Under the pieces are notes generated by a model. That model was not told the DNA's origin. It made no database searches and saw only the letters and a list, made by a program, of their open reading frames with translations. From the NCBI RefSeq assembly GCF_002742645.2, contig NZ_CP033875.1, forward strand, positions 3,078,001-3,142,000: 64,000 bases of DNA, read 5' to 3'. Both the position numbers and the translations under genes were made by a program. Shown here piece by piece: positions 8,776 through 17,383 of the stretch. How positions within the stretch are numbered: the first letter of the stretch is position 1; each line of letters begins with the position of its first letter. This stretch comes from Caulobacter sp. FWC26 (lineage in GTDB: Bacteria > Pseudomonadota > Alphaproteobacteria > Caulobacterales > Caulobacteraceae).

Positions 8776-8922
8776 CCAGAATCCCGACCTCCCCGGCGAA
8801 CGCCGGGGCCCAGATTCATCCTGGGCGGTTCGGGGTCACGCGATATTGCGCAACGCGAACGGGATAGATCGCCCGTAGGTTCGATCTGGATCCCGGCGTT
8901 CGCCGGGAAGGTCGGGTTTCTG
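8776..8922. repeat. long inverted repeat (about 40-bp arms), REP-like intergenic element
   Basis: The left arm 8776-8815 and right arm 8884-8922 are near-perfect reverse complements with only a handful of mismatches. Each has an inner palindrome built on CCCGGCG-AACG-CGGGG. The roughly 68-base spacer shows no gene. Paired arms of this kind recur between genes in alphaproteobacteria and would form a long RNA hairpin. It follows the DNA glycosylase and may act as its transcription end. Confidence 0.75.
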
Positions 8923-8954
8923 GAGAGTCGTTAGAGGCTGCTCACGACCCATAC

Positions 8955-9085
8955 TCGCCCCCTCCGCGCCTTCGGCGCTCCTCCCCCATAAGGGGAAGAA
9001 GGGAGCGCACCTTCTGCCCCTATGGGGGCGGACGACCATACAAGGCATGGTCCGGTGGGGGCCTGCGGCCTGTCCGACTTCCCCC
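8955..9085. repeat. second intergenic palindromic element
   Basis: A different palindromic unit, with arms around CCCCCATAAGGGG and CCCCTATGGGGG plus flanking complementary AAGG/CCTT stretches, fills the rest of the gap before the next gene. There is also a small GCGCC-TTC-GGCGC hairpin. The whole 8726-9177 gap contains only these repeats and the start region of the following gene. Confidence 0.55.
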
Positions 9086-9177
9086 ATTGCGGACATCAGG
9101 CGTGTCCGCTCTGCGACGTGCGCGATTGCTTGCCGTGGCTGGGTTGCGCTACAGCCCCCTCGTCTGAGGAGATATCC

Positions 9178-9726
9178 ATGAAGCGCCTCGTCCTGTTCGT
9201 GATCGCTATCCTCGCTGCGGAGAGCGCGATGGCCGCTGTCGGTGTCGCCGAATGGTCCGGGGTCTACAAGCAGCGGTTCAACGTGACCGAGCCTGAGCCG
9301 GGCGTGTTGGAGGACGTGCTCGAAATCGTGCCCGTGGGGCCAGACCGCGCCTATGTCCGCGCCGATCTCACCTTCTCAGCGGGCAATAGCTGCAAATTCT
9401 ATGGCGTAGCGACCCTGGAAGGCGATCGTCTCAGCTATCGCGGTCCGGTCAAGGGCTATCAGGGCGAGCGCTGCACGCTGACGCTTGAGCGTGGCAGGGA
9501 CGCCAGGGGCAATCCGACGATCGTGCTGCGCGACGAAGGCGCCCGTTGCGAGGCGGCGACCTGCTCGAAACGCGGGTCGTACGACACCCAGTCCTTTCCC
9601 GTGAGCGCCCGGCGGACGATCCGGTATCTGCCGCGCCTGAAGGCCTCGAGCGAATTTGCCCGCGCGCTGAAAGAGGCCGGTATCAAGACGCCCCCGGCAC
9701 CGCCCGCGACCGGGGCCAATCCGTAG
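9178..9726 (+). CDS. exported hypothetical protein
   Basis: A 182-residue protein with a Sec signal peptide (MKRLVLFVIAILAAESAMAA) and a clear GAGGAG site seven bases before the ATG; the frame is open further upstream, but that part runs through repeats. The mature part begins EWSGVYKQRF and contains cysteines in NSCKFYGVA, GERCTLTL and ARCEAATCSKRG that could form disulfides. It ends in a proline-rich tail (TPPAPPATGANP). The beta-rich pattern suggests a small periplasmic or surface protein. No family recognised. Confidence 0.75.
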   Translation: MKRLVLFVIAILAAESAMAAVGVAEWSGVYKQRFNVTEPEPGVLEDVLEIVPVGPDRAYVRADLTFSAGNSCKFYGVATLEGDRLSYRGPVKGYQGERCTLTLERGRDARGNPTIVLRDEGARCEAATCSKRGSYDTQSFPVSARRTIRYLPRLKASSEFARALKEAGIKTPPAPPATGANP

Positions 9727-9838
9727 CGCGACTTGCGGTGGGCGCGGGTTCTGTGGGGGCTCCACTGAGGGCGGGCGCCGGACGCCGGGGTGGACGCTGA
9801 GGGGGCCTTCGCCCCATCCCAGACGCTCCCAACGCCCC

Positions 9839-10807
9839 CTACCCCGCCGCCAGTTCCGTGAACGTCTTCGTTCCGATCGGGTAGCGGCGGTAGTCGCGGT
9901 AGTCGAAGTGCCACCATTCCTCGGCGTAGACGGTGAAGCCGTCCGCCTCCATGGCCTCGCGCAGGATCGCGCGCAGCGCACGCTGCCGGCTCGTGCCGCC
10001 AATAAAATCGGCATAGGCGCGGGTCGAGAACTCGTCGTAGCGGCTGGGCATCTCGACCGGCTGGCCGGTCTTCAGGTCGTACAGCGTCAGGTCGACCGCG
10101 CAGCCGCGATTGTGGCGCGAGCCTTGGGCCGGATCAGCGACGAAGATGCGGGCCTCGGGTGGCGTGGCCTCCCAGAACATCCAGGTCACGGACCAGGGCC
10201 GATAGGCGTCGTGGACCAGGAGGCCATAGCCCTGCGCAGCCAGGGCGCGGTGGATACGCGCCAGCGCCTCCGCCGCCGGGCGCTGCAGATAGGCCGCCGG
10301 CGTCTCGTAAAGCGGAATCCCCATGAAGTTGTTCGAGCCCGCATAGCGGATGTCGAGCTTAATCCCCGGCGCGAGGCGGGTGACCTCGACCAGGTCCGAG
10401 GGCAGCTTGTCGCCCGCCTCAACCGGCGGCGCGGCCGCCAGGGCCCGCTGGCGCAGCAGGACCGGATCGGCCCGGACGGCCTTGCGGATCGCCGCCTCGA
10501 CCTCGGCTCCGAAGTCGTGGAAGGCCAGAGACTTGCCGTTCAGTCGAACCGCGACCGTCTCCAGGATCAGCTCGCCGCCGCCCGCGATGGCGTAGCGCCC
10601 CCCTCCGCGCGGGCGCAGGCGCGCGGCCTTGAAGCCGTCGCCGTCGATATGGAGCGCGCCGTCCCGCTCGAAGACGGTGAGGGGCGCAGCCTTGTCGCCG
10701 TACTGCCCGATGGCGGCCAGCTCGGCGCGGCTCTGGGCGAAGGCGGCGGGCGCGGCCAAGCCTGCGGCGGTGAGCGTCAGGAAAGATCGTCGAACCAGAT
10801 TGCTCAT
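9839..10807 (-). CDS. VanX-like D-alanyl-D-alanine dipeptidase (peptidase M15), exported
   Basis: The 322-residue protein has an N-terminal signal (RRSFLTLTAAGLAAPAAFAQ), an extra domain of about 100 residues, then an M15D domain. Zinc ligands and catalytic residues are visible: RHNRGCAVD (His232, Asp239) and EWWH (Glu297, His300), with the VanX spacing, plus the YRPWSV loop near 202. It should cleave D-Ala-D-Ala in the periplasm, in wall turnover or recycling. It is longer than VanX (about 200) because of the N-terminal domain, whose role is unknown. No vancomycin-resistance partner genes are nearby, so resistance is not implied. Confidence 0.88.
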   Translation of the reverse strand: MSNLVRRSFLTLTAAGLAAPAAFAQSRAELAAIGQYGDKAAPLTVFERDGALHIDGDGFKAARLRPRGGGRYAIAGGGELILETVAVRLNGKSLAFHDFGAEVEAAIRKAVRADPVLLRQRALAAAPPVEAGDKLPSDLVEVTRLAPGIKLDIRYAGSNNFMGIPLYETPAAYLQRPAAEALARIHRALAAQGYGLLVHDAYRPWSVTWMFWEATPPEARIFVADPAQGSRHNRGCAVDLTLYDLKTGQPVEMPSRYDEFSTRAYADFIGGTSRQRALRAILREAMEADGFTVYAEEWWHFDYRDYRRYPIGTKTFTELAAG

Positions 10808-10815
10808 GCCACAGC

Positions 10816-10936
10816 CCCCTATCGTGTCATCCCGGCCGTAGCGTAGCGGAGAGCCGGAACCCAGGGGGTGAAGAAACGCCGTGCGAACCGCCCCTGGATC
10901 CCGGATAGCCTCTTCGAAGCTCCCGGGATGACACGG
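10816..10936. repeat. intergenic inverted repeat between dipeptidase and mmsA
   Basis: CGTGTCATCCCGG near 10824 and CCGGGATGACACGG near 10922 are outer reverse complements. Inside them GGAACCCAGGGG pairs with CCCCTGGATCC. The arms share the GGATCCCGG style of the element after the glycosylase gene, so they probably belong to a related dispersed family. Confidence 0.6.
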
Positions 10937-10943
10937 ATGATTG

Positions 10944-12440
10944 CTACTTCATCGTCGGGATGACGAAGCTGCTATCGGCCACCTCACCCTCGGGCCACCG
11001 CGCGGTGACCGTCTTGACCTTGGTGTAGAACTTCACGCCCTCGATGCCGTGCTGGTTGGTGTCGCCAAAGGCCGAACGCTTCCAGCCGCCGAAGGTGTGG
11101 TAGGCGACCGGCACCGGGATCGGCACGTTGATGCCGACCATGCCGACATTGACGCTGGCGGCGAACTCGCGGGCGGCGCGGCCATTGCGGGTGAAGATGG
11201 CGACGCCGTTGCCGTACTGGTGCTCGGACGGCAGGGCCATGGCCTCTTCCAGGGTCTCGGCGCGGACGATCTGCAGCACCGGACCGAAGATCTCCTCGTG
11301 ATAGGTCTTCATGCCCTTCTTGACGCCGTCGAACAGCGACGGGCCGATGAAGAAGCCCTTCTCGAAGCCCTGAAGCTTGAAGTCGCGGCCGTCGACCACG
11401 AGCTCGGCGCCCTCCTCCTGGCCGATGCGGATGTAGTCGGCGATCTTGTCGCGATGCTGGGCGCTGACCACGGGGCCGTAGTGGGCGTCGGGATCGGTGG
11501 AGACGCCGACCTTCAAGGTCCCGATCTCGGCGACCATGCGCTCGCGCAGTTCGTCGGCGGTGGCCTTGCCGACGGGGACAACCACCGGCAGGGCCATGCA
11601 GCGCTCGCCGGCCGAGCCGAAGGCCGCGCCCGACAAGTCCTTGACCACCTGGTCCATGTCGGCGTCGGGCAGGACGATGCCGTGGTTCTTGGCGCCGCCC
11701 ATGGCCTGGACGCGTTTCCCGTGCGCCGTGCCGGTCTGGTAGACGTAGTGGGCGATGTCGCTGCTGCCCACGAAGCTGACCGCGCGGATCAGCGGATGGG
11801 TCAGGATGGCGTCGACCGCGCTCTTGTCGCCGTGGACGACGTTCAGCACGCCGGCGGGCGCGCCGGCCTCCATCATCAGTTCGGCCAGCTTGACCGGCAC
11901 CGTCGGATCCTTTTCCGAGGGCTTGAGGATGAAGCTGTTGCCGACCGCGATGCTGATGCCGAACATCCACATCGGGATCATGGCCGGGAAGTTGAACGGG
12001 GTGATGCCTGCGCAGACGCCCAGCGGCTGGCGCATCGAATAGACGTCGATGCCGGGGCCCGCGCCCTCGGTGTACTCGCCCTTCAGGATGTGGGGGATGC
12101 CGCAGGCGAACTCGATGACTTCCAGGCCGCGCTGGATGTCGCCCTTGGCGTCGGCGATGACCTTGCCGTGCTCGGACGACAGGATCTCGGCCAGGGTGTT
12201 CATGTCGCGCTCGATCAGGCGCTTGAACTCGAACATCACCCGGGCGCGGCGCTGCGGATTGGTCTGGGCCCAGCCGATCTGCGCCTTGGCGGCGACCTGC
12301 ACGGCGGCGTCGAGCTCGGCGTCGGTCGCGAACTGGACGCGGGCCTGGACCTCGCCGGTATTGGGATTGAAGACGTCGCCGAAGCGGCCGGAGGTTCCGA
12401 CCAGGGTCTGACCGTTCACGAAATGGGCGATGTCTCGCAT
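10944..12440 (-). CDS. mmsA: methylmalonate-semialdehyde dehydrogenase (CoA-acylating)
   Basis: The 498-residue protein is full length for MmsA. It has the start RDIAHFVNGQ, the characteristic GVCAGITPFNFPAMIPMWMF stretch, GGAKNHGIVLPDAD, and the catalytic cysteine in SAGERCMALP near residue 285. It oxidises methylmalonate semialdehyde (and malonate semialdehyde) with NAD and CoA to propionyl-CoA (or acetyl-CoA) in valine and inositol breakdown. GGGAGCG precedes the ATG. It follows the flavin reductase gene by 75 bases on the same strand; no valine-catabolism genes adjoin it. Confidence 0.95.
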   Translation of the reverse strand: MRDIAHFVNGQTLVGTSGRFGDVFNPNTGEVQARVQFATDAELDAAVQVAAKAQIGWAQTNPQRRARVMFEFKRLIERDMNTLAEILSSEHGKVIADAKGDIQRGLEVIEFACGIPHILKGEYTEGAGPGIDVYSMRQPLGVCAGITPFNFPAMIPMWMFGISIAVGNSFILKPSEKDPTVPVKLAELMMEAGAPAGVLNVVHGDKSAVDAILTHPLIRAVSFVGSSDIAHYVYQTGTAHGKRVQAMGGAKNHGIVLPDADMDQVVKDLSGAAFGSAGERCMALPVVVPVGKATADELRERMVAEIGTLKVGVSTDPDAHYGPVVSAQHRDKIADYIRIGQEEGAELVVDGRDFKLQGFEKGFFIGPSLFDGVKKGMKTYHEEIFGPVLQIVRAETLEEAMALPSEHQYGNGVAIFTRNGRAAREFAASVNVGMVGINVPIPVPVAYHTFGGWKRSAFGDTNQHGIEGVKFYTKVKTVTARWPEGEVADSSFVIPTMK

Positions 12441-12515
12441 AATGCGCTCCCTAACGCTGTTTTGCGCGTCAATAGCACCCCAGGATCACGCCGTATCGCG
12501 CGAAATCCTGCCAAG

Positions 12516-13040
12516 CTACTCCGCGTCGACATGCACGCGGCGGAACCGCCCCTGCAGATAGACGAGCGGCTCATGATCGGGGTCGTACCGCAGCTTCACC
12601 ACCCGTCCGACATAGACCCGGTGATCGCCGGCGTCGAAGGCGTGGTGCGTCTCGCATTCGAAATTGGCCATGCATTCGGGCAGGATCGGCACGCCGGTAC
12701 GCCAGGTCTCGGTCTCGAGGCCGGCGAAACGGTCGGTGTCCTTCTGGACGAACTGCCGAGCCAGTTGCTGGTGCTCGGCATGCAGGACGTTGACGGCGAA
12801 GCGCTGGGCGACGTCCAGCGCCGGCAGGCTGGACGACTTCAAGTCAACGCAGATCAGGGCCAGCGGCGGATCCAGCGAGACCGAGGTGAAAGAGTTGGCG
12901 GTCAGGCCCACCCGGCGACCGTCCGGAGCCACGGTCGTGACGACGGTGACCCCCGTCGTGAAGCATCCGAACGCGTTGCGCAGAGCCCGGGCGTCATGCT
13001 CGGCGCCCTCGCCCAATTCAATCGTAACCGCCTGACTCAT
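12516..13040 (-). CDS. flavin reductase-like FMN-binding protein
   Basis: The 174-residue protein has the flavin-reductase fold of two-component monooxygenases. It shows ALRNAFGCFTTGVTVVTT at residues 15-32, GLTANSFTSVSLDPPLALIC (the flavin-binding core), RFAVNVLHAEHQQLARQF and the DHRVYVGRVV strand near the end. Such proteins supply reduced FMN to a partner oxygenase or bind flavin directly. No obvious monooxygenase gene adjoins. The start at 13040 (MSQAVTIELG) is preferred over upstream in-frame codons that give Pro/Ala-rich sequence. Confidence 0.88.
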   Translation of the reverse strand: MSQAVTIELGEGAEHDARALRNAFGCFTTGVTVVTTVAPDGRRVGLTANSFTSVSLDPPLALICVDLKSSSLPALDVAQRFAVNVLHAEHQQLARQFVQKDTDRFAGLETETWRTGVPILPECMANFECETHHAFDAGDHRVYVGRVVKLRYDPDHEPLVYLQGRFRRVHVDAE

Positions 13041-13079
13041 GGGGCTAGCAGTGGGGCAAAGCGGCGCGGCGGGCAAGCT

Positions 13080-14003
13080 CTAGGGTCGTGGCGGCTCGAC
13101 CAAAACGCCCGGCCGGCCCGCATCCAGGCCAAAGGTGACCGGCAGATGACGCACGTGCGGCGTCTGCAGGCCCAGCGCCTTGGCGCCGCGCGCGACGGCC
13201 AGCTTGCCGAGCGCGGTCGGGCCAAAGCCCTCCTGGATACGCGGATTGGCGCCGAGACGCCGCCGCAGCACGCCGTTGGCGTAGATCACATTGGCGCGCA
13301 TCAGGGCCGGCGGGGTCATGAACTCGATTGAGATCGAGACATTCAGCATCGGGCCGTTCTCGATCCGATGCGGCGCGTTCTGGCGCCAGGTGACCATCTT
13401 GCCCGGCGTCAAGTCCACCTCCTGCGCACCCTTGTCCCATTCGGGATCGAAGGCGAACTGCTCAGCCGTCTCACGCAGCACGATCTTTTCCAGCGCCAGA
13501 TCGCCGACATAGGGATCCGCCACGGGATAGACCCATACCTTCTTCTGGCCGCGGATCTGCCACAGCGACACCAGCGGCACATCGAGATGGTAGAAGACCT
13601 GCGCATTGGCGCTGGAGATCAGCATGCCCAGATCGCGTTTGAAGGTGCGCAGGCCAGGGACGTGCGCCTCCTTGTCGGCGAAGATCTCGTCAGCCAGGGC
13701 CGCGTACTCGGGCACATGATCGTTGGTCTGGCGCAGGTTCAGCCAGATGCGGCCGGTCTTGGCCGCCTCCAGCAATTGGTCGCCGGTCAGGTTGCCCGCC
13801 GAGCCCTTGCGCCAGGTGGTCCAGGCCTTGGGGTCCTCCCCCATGGTGAAGACGCCCAGCTTCTCGCGCGGGTAGAGGTCGAGCAGGCGCGCCAGGCCCT
13901 CGTCGTCGAACATCGGGCGCTCGTGCAGAGCGTGCTGGAACAACAGGTTCTCGCGGCCGAAGGCCTTGGCCTTTTCCGGCGTCCAGTCGGTGATCACGCT
14001 CAC
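13080..14003 (-). CDS. cupin/JmjC-like domain protein coupled to the holdfast glycosyltransferase gene
   Basis: The 307-residue frame begins with GTG at 14003, overlapping the glycosyltransferase stop as GTGA. A strong GGAGG site lies five bases before it, so translation is probably coupled. The centre has ANAQVFYHLDVPLVSLWQIRG followed by KKVWVYP and later MVTWRQNAPHRIENGPMLNVSISIEF. This resembles the double-stranded beta-helix of cupin-like/JmjC hydroxylases, with His residues at likely metal positions in both halves. Whether it binds iron or 2-oxoglutarate cannot be shown. Its place after a polysaccharide glycosyltransferase suggests a role in the same pathway. Confidence 0.75.
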   Translation of the reverse strand: MSVITDWTPEKAKAFGRENLLFQHALHERPMFDDEGLARLLDLYPREKLGVFTMGEDPKAWTTWRKGSAGNLTGDQLLEAAKTGRIWLNLRQTNDHVPEYAALADEIFADKEAHVPGLRTFKRDLGMLISSANAQVFYHLDVPLVSLWQIRGQKKVWVYPVADPYVGDLALEKIVLRETAEQFAFDPEWDKGAQEVDLTPGKMVTWRQNAPHRIENGPMLNVSISIEFMTPPALMRANVIYANGVLRRRLGANPRIQEGFGPTALGKLAVARGAKALGLQTPHVRHLPVTFGLDAGRPGVLVEPPRP

Positions 14004-14920
14004 GCGGTCCTCCCGTAGAATTGGATCTTGAAGGGGCCCCACCAGAAGGTCTTGCCTAGGCCCCGCGCGGCGCGGTCCAGCCACTCGGCGCGGTCCTTGG
14101 CGCCCAAGCCCCATTTCAGCGCGGCGATCAGCCCGAAAAATGCGGCTTGCCCCAAACCGATGAGCATCCAGCGGGCGACCCCGAGGTTGTCCCGCGGCTG
14201 CGCGGCCGCGCAGTGAGACGATGGCCCTTGCCCATAAGCAAAGGCGCGCTGGATCGTGTAGCCCAGGTTCAGTCGCGCCGGGACGGGATCTTCCCACACC
14301 CAGGCGGCGGGCTCCCAGACGAAGCGCTTGCCCGCCGCGCCCATATGGCCGAACAGCAGATCGTCCTCGCCGCCGATATGGTTGCGCTCGGCCGCAAAGG
14401 GCGAGACCGGGTCGGGCAAGGCCGAACGCCGGATCAGGCTGTCGCCGCAGCCGTAATGGTGCGCGATGATGCCGGCCTCGGCGGGTCCAACGCGCGAGAA
14501 GAAGCGTTCCAGATAATCCCGATGCCGTGTGACATGATCCGGCGCACGGGCCTTGACCGGGCCGAACACGACATCGGCGTCATAGCGGACCTGCGCCGCC
14601 AGCAACGCCGCCAGCCAGCCGCTCGGCGCTTCCTCGTCGTCGTCGAGAAATGCGATCAAGTCGCCCGAGGCGCGCGCCATGCCGGCGTTGCGCGCGAAGG
14701 CGACCCCCGGCCGCTTCTCGTTGACATAGATGACCGGACAGGGCGCGCCCTGACTAAGCATATCGACGACAGGTTTGGCGGACGGGACCTGGTCGTTGTC
14801 AACGATCACCAACTCCAGTTCCGCGAAATCAACGCCGATCTGGCCGAACACCGAACGCGCCGCGACGGCCAGGCCGTCGGGGCGTCGCTGAGTGGGGATC
14901 ATGACCGTGACGCGCGCCAT
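14000..14920 (-). CDS. hfsL: family 2 glycosyltransferase, likely holdfast HfsL
   Basis: The 306-residue protein begins MARVTVMIPTQRRPDGL and has GT-A features: ELVIVDNDQV, RPGVAFARNAGMARASGDLIAFLDDDEE (donor-binding and DXD region near residue 95) and ERNHIGGEDDLLFGHM (catalytic ED). A hydrophobic C-terminal helix (RWMLIGLGQAAFFGLIAAL) probably attaches it to the inner membrane. In Caulobacter a GT2 gene in this neighbourhood, ten genes or so from malA, is hfsL, needed for the holdfast repeat unit; the symbol rests on recalled gene order and family. Its ATG shares one base with the upstream stop (TGATG). Confidence 0.75.
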   Translation of the reverse strand: MARVTVMIPTQRRPDGLAVAARSVFGQIGVDFAELELVIVDNDQVPSAKPVVDMLSQGAPCPVIYVNEKRPGVAFARNAGMARASGDLIAFLDDDEEAPSGWLAALLAAQVRYDADVVFGPVKARAPDHVTRHRDYLERFFSRVGPAEAGIIAHHYGCGDSLIRRSALPDPVSPFAAERNHIGGEDDLLFGHMGAAGKRFVWEPAAWVWEDPVPARLNLGYTIQRAFAYGQGPSSHCAAAQPRDNLGVARWMLIGLGQAAFFGLIAALKWGLGAKDRAEWLDRAARGLGKTFWWGPFKIQFYGRTA

Positions 14921-16071
14921 CAGGCCTCCGTGTGCTCTCCGCGTCCGCGCTGCGCCCGCGCCGCCACGGCTTCGACAAAGCCGCGAACGCGGCCGGTCAC
15001 CGTAAGCTCCGTGCTGGCGATGGCGTCGAGACGGCGACGAAGCTGGCCGACGGGGCCCGCGCCGTGCGCACCGGCCAAGTTCCATACGCTTTCCACCGAA
15101 TGGGCCACGCAGCCCGCGACGGTGGCGGCTGTCGCCGCGCCCTCGCCGATCTGAAACGTGCGAAGACCATAGGCGCGCTTGTAGTGGTCGTGGCCCGGTC
15201 CCAGATCATAACGCGTCAGGCCCAACTCGGGCATGGCCGCAATCGCTCTGAGGAAGAAGATCTGCCCGGGAGACCATGCGGCCATCGCGGGGTTCGTCGA
15301 AGCGATCCAGGGGTGATAGGTCGCGCCCTGGCGGACGCCGAAATGCCCCCCGACCAGCAGGTCGCCGGCGTAGAGGTTGATCATCAGGCCCCGCATATCG
15401 CCGTCGCGGGTCGTGAACAGGTCGGCCATCAGTTCGCGCGTCCAATCGGCGCGCAGGAAGTCGTGGCCGCCGGTGCGCGCCAACTGATCCCGCTTCCAGT
15501 CGATCAGCAGGTTGAAGGCGTCTCGGGACATGTCACCGACCACCAGGCGAACCGCGCCGACCTCACGGTCCAGCTTGTTGTCGAGGCGACGATAGTTCTT
15601 GATCTTCTTCGGGCTCTCGGCGCGCACGGCCTCGAGATAGGCCTCGGCGGTCGTCCCCTTCAGGTCGATCAGATAGGCTGTGCGATCGGTCTCCGGCGAA
15701 GTTGGGAATACGCCATGAGGATCAATCAGGCCTGAATAACGGAAAACGCTGACCTCGGCGGCGCGCAACACATCGGCGACCCGCAGTCCCGTACCGGGAC
15801 GGGAGACGAGGCCATGATAGTCCGAGAGCGGCGACCCGATCGGCCGCGCCAGACCGCCGGGGCGGCGATGAAATGGCAGGAAGCCGATGGTTTCTCCGGC
15901 ACGGCGGACGATGGCGACACGTGCGTCTTCACGAACCTTTCCAACGGCTTGTGCGAACTCGGGGCCGAGCAGAGGGTTAGCGAAGCCGTCTTCGTCTGCG
16001 GCAAAGCTCCGCCACAGCGCCGCATCGGCAGCGCTCAACAGGCTCGGATGAAGGGTCTCGACGGTCAGCAT
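14920..16071 (-). CDS. GNAT/FemAB-like acyltransferase (BcsL/CelD type), polysaccharide-linked
   Basis: The roughly 383-residue protein has a duplicated GNAT (FemAB-like) layout: an N-terminal half with ANPLLGPEFAQAV and IGFLPFHR, and a C-terminal half with YHPWIASTNPAMAAWSPGQIFFLRAI, LTRYDLGPGHDHYKRAYG, the signature of CelD/BcsL-type acetyltransferases. HfsK of Caulobacter holdfast biosynthesis belongs to this broad group, so modification of a polysaccharide repeat unit is a reasonable inference. ATG at 16071 follows AGGTGG; a GTG at 16077 is an alternative. The gene overlaps the following glycosyltransferase by one base, so the two are co-translated. Confidence 0.8.
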   Translation of the reverse strand: MLTVETLHPSLLSAADAALWRSFAADEDGFANPLLGPEFAQAVGKVREDARVAIVRRAGETIGFLPFHRRPGGLARPIGSPLSDYHGLVSRPGTGLRVADVLRAAEVSVFRYSGLIDPHGVFPTSPETDRTAYLIDLKGTTAEAYLEAVRAESPKKIKNYRRLDNKLDREVGAVRLVVGDMSRDAFNLLIDWKRDQLARTGGHDFLRADWTRELMADLFTTRDGDMRGLMINLYAGDLLVGGHFGVRQGATYHPWIASTNPAMAAWSPGQIFFLRAIAAMPELGLTRYDLGPGHDHYKRAYGLRTFQIGEGAATAATVAGCVAHSVESVWNLAGAHGAGPVGQLRRRLDAIASTELTVTGRVRGFVEAVAARAQRGRGEHTEA

Positions 16072-16164
16072 ATCCACCTGTCCTACCCCGGAGCGGGTTA
16101 GGGAAAGATGGATTGCGCCTGCAATCGACGCGCCATGTGTCGGCTCATAGACGCGAAATGGGGA

Positions 16165-16659
16165 TCAGCCGAAGGTAGCCTTCAGGATTTTTTCCAGCCA
16201 CAGCTGGTCGACGTCATCAAAGGCGGCGGGCCGATCGGAGTCCACATCGAAGACGGCGATCAGCTTGCCGTCGGCTCCAAAGACCGGCACGACGATCTCG
16301 CTTTGCGAGCGGCCATCACAGGCGATGTGGCCAGGGAAAGCATGCACATCGGGCACGAGTTGGGTCTCGCCCGTAGCTGCGGCCGCACCGCAGACTCCGC
16401 GCCCGAAGGCGATGCGCAGGCATCCCAAGGTGCCCTGATAGGGACCCACCACCAGCTCCCGTTCCTTGGCGGGATCCACGACGTAGAAGCCGGCCCAGAA
16501 ATAGGTGTCAAAGCTGTTGGCGAGCATCGAGGCGACGGTGGCCATGCGGGCGGTCAGGTTCGTCTCGCCGTCCAGAACGGCTGCGATCTCATCGGCCACC
16601 TCGGCGTAGCGTGAAGCCTTGTCGGCGGAAAGGGTGAGGTCGTTGAATGCTTCGGCCAT
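16165..16659 (-). CDS. msrC: free methionine-(R)-sulfoxide reductase, GAF domain
   Basis: The 164-residue protein is a single GAF domain with the family's three cysteines: GTLGC80LRIAFGRGVC90G and HIAC114DG, spaced exactly as Cys84/94/118 of E. coli fRMsr. It also has SFDTYFWAGFYV near the start and VFDVDSDRPAAFDDVD near the end. It reduces free (not protein-bound) methionine-R-sulfoxide with electrons from thioredoxin, protecting against oxidation. The start at 16659 (MAEAFNDLTLSADK) matches the family length. It lies downstream of the UspA-like gene, 52 bases apart, which fits a stress-related unit. Confidence 0.93.
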   Translation of the reverse strand: MAEAFNDLTLSADKASRYAEVADEIAAVLDGETNLTARMATVASMLANSFDTYFWAGFYVVDPAKERELVVGPYQGTLGCLRIAFGRGVCGAAAATGETQLVPDVHAFPGHIACDGRSQSEIVVPVFGADGKLIAVFDVDSDRPAAFDDVDQLWLEKILKATFG

Positions 16660-16711
16660 GGCGCGGATATAGCGCGGCCGAGACCAGATGTCAGAGGGCG
16701 TCCGCGATTTC

Positions 16712-17203
16712 TCAGGGCGCAGTCTTGGCCGCCCGCCGGGCCAGCTCCTCCGCGAACTCGGCGTCGCTGATCGGACGCCGGGCGACCAGCAGACTGCATT
16801 CGACATCGTCGACGATGTACGCCCCCGAAGGGCCATTCCACCAGCGCTCAAGAAAGCTGCGGCGGCGATGTCCAAGGACCACGAGATCGGCCGAAACCTC
16901 GCGCGCGAAGGCGCTGATCGTGTTAGCCGGATCACCACGCAGCACATGGCCCGTCGCGGTCAGGCCCAGGCTACGAAGCTTCTCCAGGCCATCCTGGACC
17001 AACTCGTGGCTGGCGGCGATGATGTGCTCGGCCGCGCCAGGCTGCGCGCCCTCGGCCAGGGCGAGGCCCTTGCTTTCAGGCAGCACGCACAGGAGCCAGA
17101 CGGTCGATTGATAGCGACAGGCTAGCAGAGCCCCCTCCCGCAGGGCGGTTCTGGCTTCACGACTGCCATCGAAGGCCAAAACGATCTTCTCGTACACGCG
17201 CAT
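16712..17203 (-). CDS. universal stress protein (UspA family)
   Basis: The 163-residue protein starts MRVYEKIVLAFDGSREARTAL, the classic Usp beta1 and ATP-contact aspartate. It ends its core with VLRGDPANTISAFA and DLVVLGHRRRSFLERWWNGPSGAYIV, a version of the G-2X-G-9X-G-S/T nucleotide loop in which GHRRR...GPSG is recognisable. It therefore probably binds ATP. A run of G immediately before the ATG could serve as ribosome-binding site. It is transcribed with the methionine-sulfoxide reductase and diverges from the hypothetical gene at 17384. Confidence 0.88.
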   Translation of the reverse strand: MRVYEKIVLAFDGSREARTALREGALLACRYQSTVWLLCVLPESKGLALAEGAQPGAAEHIIAASHELVQDGLEKLRSLGLTATGHVLRGDPANTISAFAREVSADLVVLGHRRRSFLERWWNGPSGAYIVDDVECSLLVARRPISDAEFAEELARRAAKTAP

Positions 17204-17383
17204 CCCCCCAAGGCCCTGGAGCCGTCCGGCCACAGGTTCGACCGCCGCGACGCTTCGCTCAAGCCCTATCGCAACCGCCTGTGGATCGCCGTCGCAGCGC
17301 TCTTTCGCTCCCCTCGCGAATCCCGCGACGGTCCGCGGGAAGTCAGCAACCCGAGCGCCGGCTCGGACAGTTCAAAGGGGGGT

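Noticed and set aside
9839..10807. Vancomycin-resistance gene
   Set aside because: The VanX-like dipeptidase has an export signal, an extra domain and no vanH/vanA-type neighbours. Chromosomal M15 dipeptidases of this kind serve cell-wall metabolism.
10941..13331. 796-codon plus-strand frame opposite mmsA and the flavin reductase
   Set aside because: Its product is rich in Asp, Gly, Ala, His and Arg without domains. The minus strand encodes clear MmsA and flavin reductase. High GC keeps antisense frames open.
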